A stretch of 51,238 bases of DNA, from the NCBI GenBank assembly GCA_002011115.2, contig MTME02000090.1, positions 1-51,238 on the forward strand, written 5' to 3'. The position numbers were made by a program, and so were the translations under genes. The stretch comes from Candidatus Pyrohabitans sp. JdFR-17 (GTDB taxonomy: Archaea > Hydrothermarchaeota > Hydrothermarchaeia > Hydrothermarchaeales > BMS3B). Below the pieces are notes generated by a model. That model ran no database searches. It was not told the origin of the DNA and worked only from the letters and a program-made list of their open reading frames with translations. Below are positions 38,474 to 45,755 of this stretch, piece after piece; within the stretch, counting starts at the first letter, position 1, and every line of letters begins with the position of its first letter.

Positions 38474-39406
38474 ATGGTGGTGATGAAAATTTCACTACTC
38501 CATGTCATTATAGCATGGTTAGGCATCTTCCTTTTCCTGCTCCCCATTACTACTGCCAGCGAGGAGGATTACCATATAAATATAATAACAGTCACGATAG
38601 ACCTGCAGACTGGCGACGAACACTTTTATGTTAAACTCACCTCTAAGGTGGACGGGCTGAAATTTTTTGATTTCGCCTTTCATCTGCCTTTAAACGCTGT
38701 AACCTCAAGCGGTGAGTCGATGAAGGTTGAAGAGCTTGGAATAAGAAAGAGAATATACTTTCCGCAGCCTTTGAAAGCAGGAGAAAGTATCGCCTTCACC
38801 ATGAGCACCGTTGAGAAAGTGGATATTAATGAGGGCGCATACTTCTACAAGGGATTCACCACTCCGTATGATGTGGACACATTCCGCCTGATGGTGATAT
38901 TTCCAGAGGGAGTCCTTCCTGAAATCAGAACGTTTAATCGAACTCTGCCAAACTGCTGCTCTGCAGACACCTTCCATAGGAGTACGAGCCTACCTCCTGA
39001 TGGAGTTTCCATTCAAGGCGACAGGGTAACGCTGATGTGGGAGCGGTCCCTTAAAGCTGGGGAGAGATTTGAGGTAGGTATACACCTCCCCGAAAAAGAG
39101 GGTCCTAACTACTTTTTAATCTCAACCCTTCTTATAGCTTCTCTTACGTTCCTAGTGGGATTCCATTACGCAAAGCGCAAACGCAAGGTGGAGGTTGCCA
39201 ATGTCTTCCTCAATGAAGAGGAGCGCGCAATAGTGGAGTTTATCCGCAGCCAGGGTGGAGAAGTGCTCCAGGAAACCATCTGGAAGAGCGAAGTGCTCCC
39301 ATTCTCTAGACCCAAAGTGAGCAGAATAATATCAGAACTCGAGGCTCGTGGTTTAATAGTGCGCGAACCTTATAAAAAGACGTTCAAAGTAAAGCTTAAC
39401 GTTTAA
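38474..39406 (+). CDS. Membrane-anchored protein with extracytoplasmic domain and cytoplasmic winged HTH
   Basis: Signal peptide, beta-rich ectodomain, TM (YFLISTLLIASLTFLVGFHYAKRKRK), wHTH (GGEVLQETIWKSEVLPFSRPKVSRIISELEARGLIVREPYKKTFKV). Confidence 0.82.
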   Translation: MVVMKISLLHVIIAWLGIFLFLLPITTASEEDYHINIITVTIDLQTGDEHFYVKLTSKVDGLKFFDFAFHLPLNAVTSSGESMKVEELGIRKRIYFPQPLKAGESIAFTMSTVEKVDINEGAYFYKGFTTPYDVDTFRLMVIFPEGVLPEIRTFNRTLPNCCSADTFHRSTSLPPDGVSIQGDRVTLMWERSLKAGERFEVGIHLPEKEGPNYFLISTLLIASLTFLVGFHYAKRKRKVEVANVFLNEEERAIVEFIRSQGGEVLQETIWKSEVLPFSRPKVSRIISELEARGLIVREPYKKTFKVKLNV

Positions 39407-39521
39407 TAACGCATTTATTTAATATATATCTGATTTTATACTTAAATTGTCCATTTTTTAATTTTGAGCAATACATTTTCAATTGATAGATATAAATATC
39501 CCATAAGACGCTCTTTTAGAT

Positions 39522-40397
39522 ATGAGACTTTTCTGGTTTGCTGTGCTGGTCGCCTTTGTCATGCCTGAGGTGCATGGCGAAACTGTGCTGAAGAAGGTGG
39601 AGATTCACGTGGATTTGGACAACGGCGAGGAGAGGTTATTTATTTCAGTTGAATCCGATGAGGAGGTCCTCATTCCGATTCGCAGCGAGGACATGCAACT
39701 GATCGGAGACGAAGTTGACGTTTTGCTAAAAGGGGAGGGTATTGTCGTTCCTCCTGGCAAGCACGAGATAAAAGCTCTAGCCAGGGCAGAAAAAAGGCTG
39801 GCGGGAGAGGAGTACTTTTACTATAAGGACATAACATTCCCCTATTTCGTTGAGCACCTTCTGCTCACCATCAAATTGCCAGAGAATTCCTTTCCAGATG
39901 TCGCCTCTGCCAATTTCCCATATAAAGACTCAAAGGATTTGACAGTAATGCCTGATTACGTAAACATTGAGAATAATCATGTCATCCTCATCTGGAACAG
40001 AAAACTGAGAGAGTACGAAACTTTCCATGTGGGTGTTTTTTATCCTGCAGCAAAGAAATCAACACGTTCTGCAATTCTTACCCTCATATTAATTTCCATT
40101 TTGCTATCACTAATCTACTATCTTAAGAATAATTGGAAGAAAATAAGAGAAATGCCCTCTCAATTCCTAAAAGAAAGTAAAAATGAACTTACTGATGATG
40201 AAGAGCTTATTTTATCACTCATTAAGGCAAAAGGTGGTGTAGCTCTACAGGAAGAAATTTGGAAGGCGGAGTGTATCACATTCTCACGTCCAAAGGTGAG
40301 TCAAATACTTGCAAAACTGGAAAATATGGGAATAATAAGGAGAGAACCTTTTAAAAGGACATATAAAATTTATATAACGGATAAAAACACATTATGA
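39522..40397 (+). CDS. Membrane-anchored winged-HTH protein, paralogue of 38474-39406
   Basis: Same layout: signal peptide, ectodomain, TM (AILTLILISILLSLIYYLKNNW), wHTH (GGVALQEEIWKAECITFSRPKVSQILAKLENMGIIRREPFKRTYKI). Confidence 0.82.
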   Translation: MRLFWFAVLVAFVMPEVHGETVLKKVEIHVDLDNGEERLFISVESDEEVLIPIRSEDMQLIGDEVDVLLKGEGIVVPPGKHEIKALARAEKRLAGEEYFYYKDITFPYFVEHLLLTIKLPENSFPDVASANFPYKDSKDLTVMPDYVNIENNHVILIWNRKLREYETFHVGVFYPAAKKSTRSAILTLILISILLSLIYYLKNNWKKIREMPSQFLKESKNELTDDEELILSLIKAKGGVALQEEIWKAECITFSRPKVSQILAKLENMGIIRREPFKRTYKIYITDKNTL

Positions 40398-40472
40398 TAC
40401 ATTTTTTCATATCATAACATATCAGAGAATAAATCAGCAAAACAAAATTTCATAATTTTTCAGATTTCAGCG

Positions 40473-40486
40473 AAAAAATATAAATA
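40473..40486 (+). promoter_or_regulatory. Putative TATA-box of the multiheme cytochrome gene
   Basis: AAAAAATATAAATA, ~120 nt upstream of the start, implying a ~95-nt 5' UTR. Confidence 0.5.
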
Positions 40487-40523
40487 TGTCTTTTTTGTTA
40501 TTGAATATCGGCATTTTTCGCCA

Positions 40524-40570
40524 GAACGTGTGGCTTTTGCCACATGTTCACCTCCTTCTACGAAAGGAGG
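40524..40570 (+). promoter_or_regulatory. Structured 5' UTR: 11-bp stem-loop followed by anti-SD hairpin
   Basis: GAACGTGTGGC-TTTT-GCCACATGTTC (40524-40549) then CCTCCTT-CTACGA-AAGGAGG (40551-40570). TCACCTC (40548-40554) is complementary to the RBS GAGGTGA (40593-40599). Confidence 0.6.
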
Positions 40571-40606
40571 CTGTCTGTCTGAAGAGTTTTGAGAGGTGAT
40601 ATGAGA

Positions 40607-41965
40607 ATGAAAAAATGGGTGGGCATAGCCTTGGCTGTGCTGCTGGTGCTGAGCCTGTTCAGCGGATGCACAAAGAAGGAAGCCTCAGCACCTGCGGCGG
40701 CAACGGCTTCTAAGTCAGAGAAAAAAGAGACCCACGTGACCGTTGAGACAAAGGTGGTCTCAGCAGATATTTCAGACCTTATCAAGAAGTACAAAGAGGA
40801 GAACGAGGCTACAGCGAAGGTTCTAAAGAAGCTTGGTGCAACAGATGAGGAAATTAAGAAAATCCTGCCCGACGACTCAAAGTGCGCCACCTGCCATCCA
40901 CAACACTTCTATGAGTGGACAAAGTCGAAGCACTATAACCCAGTGGTTTTCAGCTACTTCGCCTTCCAGAGCTACGCCTCTGACTTCAAGAAAAATCTTG
41001 ACAGGTTCCCAAAAGCTAAAGAGTGGGACGCCTGCTTCAGAGGGTGTCACGGTCCGACGATGAAGTACGCCAGCGACAAGGTTAAAGACAGGCTGTACGA
41101 GGCATTCCTCAGCGATGACGTTGAAAACCTCCGCGGTATTCGCGTAGGGTGCATAACCTGTCACTCAATGATGGTGGATGGAGAGCTCGGGGAAACCTAC
41201 TACGGAACAATCGAGGACCCCGAAGCGCCGCACGGTGCAAAGTTCTCGCGAGAGATGTCCACAAGCGAGTTCTGCAAGCCGTGTCACAGCAAGCTGAAGA
41301 TAGACTTTGTTACACCAGAGGTGAAAGAGGCGCTCAAGATGGGTGACTATGTGCGCTGTGGCTTGAACTATGATGCCTGGGCTCAGAGCGATGTGAGGAG
41401 AGAGAAGGAGTGTCAGTACTGCCATATGCAGACCATTGATGAACCCGCTGCTGAAGGAGGCAAGATGCGTATAAGGCACAGGCACGACTTCCCTGGACCT
41501 AACTCGCCTGCGATGATGGTCCGTGCAGCGAGAGTGAACCTGGATGCTCACAAAATGGGCGATGTGGTGCACGTCAAGATTGAGGTCAAAAACTTAGCGG
41601 AGCACATTCTGCCGGACGGATGCATCCTCGCAGCGAAGCCGGTGCTGCACGTGTATGCATACGATGAGAAGGGCAACCAGATATTCTATACCAACGAGAC
41701 CTGGAAGGTTGGAAGCTATGACTACCAGGGCAAGTTCACAGGCAGCGTATGGAAAGTGTGGGAATACGACACCAGTGTGATGTTCAACCCCGGCAAATGG
41801 TACAACTTTGAGTACAAGATACCCTACGGCAACGCTAAGAAGGTGACAGTAAAGGCGGTGATGAAGTACCACGACAGCAAGAAGAAGGAGAAGAGACCCA
41901 TCGATCCAGTGCCCAGTGCGACCCTGAGAATGAGCAATGAGGCTGTTGCCGAAGTGGAGCTGTAG
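40607..41965 (+). CDS. Multiheme c-type cytochrome lipoprotein (cytochrome c554-like start)
   Basis: Lipobox LSLFSGC; heme motifs CATCH, CITCH, CKPCH, CQYCH plus CFRGCH (CX3CH); SKHYNPV region. Start at the ATG 7 nt after GAGGTGA. Confidence 0.88.
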   Translation: MKKWVGIALAVLLVLSLFSGCTKKEASAPAAATASKSEKKETHVTVETKVVSADISDLIKKYKEENEATAKVLKKLGATDEEIKKILPDDSKCATCHPQHFYEWTKSKHYNPVVFSYFAFQSYASDFKKNLDRFPKAKEWDACFRGCHGPTMKYASDKVKDRLYEAFLSDDVENLRGIRVGCITCHSMMVDGELGETYYGTIEDPEAPHGAKFSREMSTSEFCKPCHSKLKIDFVTPEVKEALKMGDYVRCGLNYDAWAQSDVRREKECQYCHMQTIDEPAAEGGKMRIRHRHDFPGPNSPAMMVRAARVNLDAHKMGDVVHVKIEVKNLAEHILPDGCILAAKPVLHVYAYDEKGNQIFYTNETWKVGSYDYQGKFTGSVWKVWEYDTSVMFNPGKWYNFEYKIPYGNAKKVTVKAVMKYHDSKKKEKRPIDPVPSATLRMSNEAVAEVEL

Positions 41966-41989
41966 GGGCTATTGCCCCTCAATTTTTTT
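41964..41989 (+). terminator. Intrinsic terminator-like hairpin plus T-run
   Basis: AGGGGC-TATT-GCCCCT followed by CAATTTTTTT. Confidence 0.6.
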
Positions 41990-42009
41990 ACATTTGAGGT
42001 GACGACGGT

Positions 42010-42168
42010 ATGGAGAGGAACACATTAATATACATTGGATTGGTCGTGGTGATTTTATTAGCGATTGTAGCCTGGCTGGTGCTTGGTGGTGGCTCTGCGC
42101 CTGATGCAGCAACAGCAGAAACCCCAGTAATAACTACCGTTCCACCACACAAGCTCGGATGTGGATGA
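42010..42168 (+). CDS. 52-aa single-pass membrane mini-protein
   Basis: SD TTGAGGTGACGACGGTATG; MERNTLIYIGLVVVILLAIVAWLVLGGGSAPDAATAETPVITTVPPHKLGCG. Absent from the supplied ORF track (too short). Confidence 0.7.
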   Translation: MERNTLIYIGLVVVILLAIVAWLVLGGGSAPDAATAETPVITTVPPHKLGCG

Positions 42169-42359
42169 TATACTTATAAATTTTTAATTTTTTTATTATT
42201 TACGCGTTTAAACGCGATATTACGCATATATGACAATACCGCATATGGGGGAATTGGACATTTTTCACCAAGGAACGTTTTCAATGATTAAGTATAAATA
42301 TAATAAATTTATAATAGAAAAATAATAGAAAAAAACAATAAGATAAGGAGGTGGACGAT

Positions 42360-42950
42360 TTGAAGTTGATGCGAACTGTAATCCTCATAAGCGCAATAGC
42401 AATGCTTTTATTTGCCGGATGCACCCAGACTCCTACGGAGAAGCCCGCTGCCGAGAAGCCAAAGGCTGCTATTACCCCTGCAGAGCCAACGATGGATGAC
42501 AAATGCCCAATTTGTGGTATGATGCCCGCGAAGTATCCTGAGTGGCGGGCGCAGGTGGTGCTTAAGAACGGAGAGCGCTATCACTTCGACTCACCAAAAG
42601 ACATGTTTAAGTTTGTGCTTGGCCTAACGAACAAGAATGAGCCCAAGCAGTGGGTTGATAAGAGCGAGATAGCCGCGCTGTTTGTAACCGACTACGCCAC
42701 CAAGCAGTACACCGACGCCACCAAAGCATACTATGTAAAGGGTAGCGATGTTCAGGGGCCGATGGGCGACGACGTGGTGCCCTTCGCCAAGAGCGAGGAT
42801 GCGCACGCCTTCGCCTCGCAGCACGGTGGCGAGGTAATAACCTACGAAGATATAACCCCAGAGCTTATAAAGAGCTTCGGTATGAAGATGGGCGGTATGG
42901 GTGGTATGGAAGGAATGGACATGGGTGGCGAAGGCGAGATGAAGATGTAA
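42360..42950 (+). CDS. nosL: NosL-family lipoprotein with Met-rich C-terminal tail
   Basis: AAGGAGGTG RBS then TTG start; lipobox MLLFAGC; CPICGMMPAKYPEWRAQVVLKNGERYHFDSPKDMFKFV; tail MKMGGMGGMEGMDMGGEGEMKM. Confidence 0.88.
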   Translation: MKLMRTVILISAIAMLLFAGCTQTPTEKPAAEKPKAAITPAEPTMDDKCPICGMMPAKYPEWRAQVVLKNGERYHFDSPKDMFKFVLGLTNKNEPKQWVDKSEIAALFVTDYATKQYTDATKAYYVKGSDVQGPMGDDVVPFAKSEDAHAFASQHGGEVITYEDITPELIKSFGMKMGGMGGMEGMDMGGEGEMKM

Positions 42951-42951
42951 A

Positions 42952-42987
42952 GAGCATGCGGCAAAGCCGCATGTTCACCTCCTTTTT
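42952..42987 (+). terminator. 11-bp stem-loop plus T-run after nosL; second copy of the 40524 stem-loop/anti-SD motif
   Basis: GAGCATGCGGC-AAA-GCCGCATGTTC followed by ACCTCCTTTTT. Confidence 0.6.
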
Positions 42988-43071
42988 GTTTGGAAAGAAT
43001 TATATTTTTTTGCTGTTTTTTAAATAATGGAAAAATGCAACTATCAATTTACTGAAATCAAAAAGTGTAAG

Positions 43072-43095
43072 TAGCCCCGGGTGGATTCAGAACGC
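43072..43095 (-). repeat. Degenerate copy of the tRNA-Gln 3' end (T-arm plus 3' acceptor)
   Basis: Minus strand GTTCTGAATCCACCCGGGGCTA versus tRNA-Gln GTTCGAATCCGCCCGGGGCTA (one insertion, one substitution). Confidence 0.65.
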
Positions 43096-43187
43096 AACTG
43101 CGGACAGTTGCATCATCATATTGCGGTATTTTCGCTAACGCTCAAAACCGCTATGTTTCCATAGTATTTTTCCCTTATATCCCTGTC

Positions 43188-43209
43188 GGGGAGGGGTATT
43201 CCCCTCCCC
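43188..43209. other. Perfect 9-bp inverted repeat immediately 3' of tRNA-Gln
   Basis: GGGGAGGGG-TATT-CCCCTCCCC. Confidence 0.7.
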
Positions 43210-43213
43210 TGGA

Positions 43214-43286
43214 TAGCCCCGGGCGGATTCGAACCGCCGTCGCAGGATCCAGAGTCCCGCATGATTGACCGCTACACCACGGGGCT
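43214..43286 (-). tRNA. tRNA-Gln (anticodon CTG)
   Basis: AGCCCCG...CGGGGCT-A acceptor; anticodon stem CGGGA/TCCTG with loop CTCTGGA; T-arm GGCGG-TTCGAAT-CCGCC. Confidence 0.92.
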
Positions 43287-43389
43287 GTCAGTTTTTATCT
43301 CCAGCTTTAACGACCCGTAACCATTATAGAAAGGGATAAATACTCCAGGCTTAACCTATATAGCACTCCTCCAAGGCGGTGCTCTGAGC

Positions 43390-44205
43390 ATGCGTGCCTA
43401 TCTGGAAATTCTAAGACCTGTCAACTGTGCAATGGCAGCTTTCGCAGTATTTCTCGGGGCGAGCATAGCCTCGGGCAGTTTCAGTGCCGACGTAGCTCTC
43501 GCCTGCATTGTCGCTTTCCTGGTGTGCGGTGCTGGAAATGTAATAAACGACTACTACGACTATGATATAGACAGGATAAATGCTCCCCACAGGCCACTGC
43601 CCAGGGGTGCGATTTCCCTGAGTACTGCTAAAAGCTACGCCCTGCTGCTTTTCTTAACCGGCATAGCGCTTGCCTTGCCAATAGGCAGCGCCGCCCTGAT
43701 ACTTGCTGCCTTCAACTCCGCACTGCTCTACGCTTATGCATGGCGGATAAAGCGCGCCGGTGGGCTGAGCAAAAACCTCACAGTAAGCTACCTTGTGGCA
43801 TCACCCTTCCTCTATGGCGGCATCGCCGCTTCAAAGCCGGGCGCAACCCTCGTTTTCGTTGCCCTCGCTGCGCTTGCAAACACCTCTCGCGAGATTGTGA
43901 AAGACATCGCAGATCTGAGGGGCGACCGGGGCGAATGCCTAACCCTTCCGGTTAGGATAGGTGCGCGAAAGAGCGCCTACGTCGCCGCCGCCTTTCTCAT
44001 AGCTGCAGTGCTTCTCAGTCCCCTGCCCTACATCATGAATATCCTTGGCATCCTCTACCTGCCCCTTGTGAGCATTGCCGACGCTGTTTTCCTATATTCT
44101 CTCTTTGTACTTCTAAAGAGTGGCGACGCTACAAAAAGCGCCAGGTACATAAAAGTGGCGATGTTCATCGCCCTGCTCTCCTTCCTCGCCGGCGCGGTGC
44201 GCTAG
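43390..44205 (+). CDS. UbiA-family prenyltransferase, probable digeranylgeranylglyceryl phosphate synthase
   Basis: NVINDYYDYDIDRINAPHRPLPRGAIS; NTSREIVKDIADLRGDRGE. Confidence 0.87.
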   Translation: MRAYLEILRPVNCAMAAFAVFLGASIASGSFSADVALACIVAFLVCGAGNVINDYYDYDIDRINAPHRPLPRGAISLSTAKSYALLLFLTGIALALPIGSAALILAAFNSALLYAYAWRIKRAGGLSKNLTVSYLVASPFLYGGIAASKPGATLVFVALAALANTSREIVKDIADLRGDRGECLTLPVRIGARKSAYVAAAFLIAAVLLSPLPYIMNILGILYLPLVSIADAVFLYSLFVLLKSGDATKSARYIKVAMFIALLSFLAGAVR

Positions 44206-44921
44206 AGCTGTGCCAGCTCCTTCAGCCTGCCCAGCTCTGTACCGTCCAGGAGGTAAGCCCTTGCTTCGCTCATATCCACAAGCTCTTCCTTCAACAGAGG
44301 TCCCTGCCCTTGAGTCTCTATGTTAAAAGGCACGCCCTCAATAAGCTCATTGAAGGCGGGCATAACAGTGATGCGCGGGCTTTTACTCAGGCCAAGCTTT
44401 GACAGCGCCTCCTCCCTCAAAGCCAGCTCCAGCCACACCTTCTCGCGCATTCGTGCGCCAAGCTCATCCACAAATTCTATTGCAGGATGGTTGTGCGCAA
44501 CCACAATGCGCGAGAAGTCCAACCGCAAAGCACGGCGATGCCCGTGCAGCAGGAGCACATCGTCTATTACAAGGCTGTCTACCACCTCAGTATCTGGCAA
44601 AAGCTTTTCTATGCTGGCGTCATGGTTTCCCTTCACCACAACCACCTTTGCTCGCGCTTCAAGGGCACGAACAAGTTGCGGAACCTCGGCGTATTCCTGC
44701 CAGCTCGCCTTTGGGATGCTGTGCTTGAGGTCGCCCAGGATCACAACCCTCTTAACATTCGTTTTCTCGATGAGACTGAGCAGCCTTCTTTCCATATTTA
44801 CCCTTTGAGAGGGCACCCTTAAACCCTGGCTTCGTAGCTCATTCTCCACCCCCATGTGGAGATCAGCCACTACTAGAGCATCCCCGATTATGCAAGCTGC
44901 CTCGCCGAAGATTTTTTTCAT
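44202..44921 (-). CDS. Archaeal metallophosphoesterase
   Basis: VVADLHMGVE, ILGDLKHS, VVKGNHDASIE, LLHGHR. Confidence 0.88.
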   Translation of the reverse strand: MKKIFGEAACIIGDALVVADLHMGVENELRSQGLRVPSQRVNMERRLLSLIEKTNVKRVVILGDLKHSIPKASWQEYAEVPQLVRALEARAKVVVVKGNHDASIEKLLPDTEVVDSLVIDDVLLLHGHRRALRLDFSRIVVAHNHPAIEFVDELGARMREKVWLELALREEALSKLGLSKSPRITVMPAFNELIEGVPFNIETQGQGPLLKEELVDMSEARAYLLDGTELGRLKELAQL

Positions 44922-45035
44922 GTTTTTCAGATTTGCGCTTAACTTCTCGCACTTTTATAGTAATATTTATATATGGGAAAACCCTCAATAGTAGTAGCAA
45001 ACTGGTTTTACTCCCTTTTTCTTGGAGGTTAATTA

Positions 45036-45674
45036 ATGGAGGCCGTGGAAAGGGTAAAGGAATACATGAAGGGAACTACAACAGTTGGACTTACTACCAA
45101 CGACGGTGTGGTGCTTGTCAGCGACAAGCGCGCCACCATGGGCACGCTGATAGCCCACAAGGTGGTGCAGAAGAGCTTTATAATAGACAAGCACTTAGCC
45201 GCGACTGTTGCAGGGGCAGTGGGTGATGCCCAGGCGCTGATAAGGTGGATGCGCGCCGAAGCAAGGCTTTACCGCATGAGGAAGGGTGAGGAGATAAGCG
45301 TTCAGGCTATCTCCACGCTGATGGGCAACGTGCTATTCTCATCGCGCTACTTCCCGCTTATAGTACAGCTAATAATAGGCGGCGTGGACAAGACGGGAGC
45401 GAAGCTATACTCCCTCGATCCATTGGGCAGTGCAATAGAGGACAGGGTGATTGCCACCGGCTCTGGCTCACCATACGCCTATGGTGTGCTTGAGGATGCC
45501 TACAAGGAAGACATGGATATAGATGCCGCGACCAAAGTAGCGGTTCGAGCAATACGCGCCGCTCTGGAGCGCGATGCGATGACAGGAAATGGTATAGATG
45601 TGATTAAGATAACAAAGGAAGGTGCTGTAAAGCTCTCTGAAGAAGAAGTAAACAAACTGATAGAAACTCTCTGA
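45036..45674 (+). CDS. psmB: Proteasome beta subunit
   Basis: Propeptide MEAVERVKEYMKG then TTTVGLTTNDGVVLVSDKRATMG; GSGSPYAYGVLE. Confidence 0.97.
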   Translation: MEAVERVKEYMKGTTTVGLTTNDGVVLVSDKRATMGTLIAHKVVQKSFIIDKHLAATVAGAVGDAQALIRWMRAEARLYRMRKGEEISVQAISTLMGNVLFSSRYFPLIVQLIIGGVDKTGAKLYSLDPLGSAIEDRVIATGSGSPYAYGVLEDAYKEDMDIDAATKVAVRAIRAALERDAMTGNGIDVIKITKEGAVKLSEEEVNKLIETL

Positions 45675-45692
45675 AGGGATTTTTGTCCCTTC
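45673..45692 (+). terminator. Hairpin at psmB stop codon
   Basis: GAAGGGA-TTTTTG-TCCCTTC, followed by a pyrimidine-rich tract. Confidence 0.45.
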
Positions 45693-45755
45693 TCCCTTCT
45701 TTAGAATTTCAATTGTCTCTTATTATTTTATTTCAATTAAAAAGAGGAAGTGGTT

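Noticed and set aside
40501-40560. Minus-strand leader peptide MWQKPHVLAKNADIQ preceded by AAGGAGGTGA
   Set aside because: The second copy of the motif gives an unrelated peptide, so conservation lies in RNA structure, not in the peptide. Kept as an alternative reading only.
43123-43152. Possible CRISPR repeat (GCGGTATTTTCGCTAACGCTCAAAACCGC)
   Set aside because: Only one copy; no spacer-repeat periodicity anywhere in the window and no cas genes.
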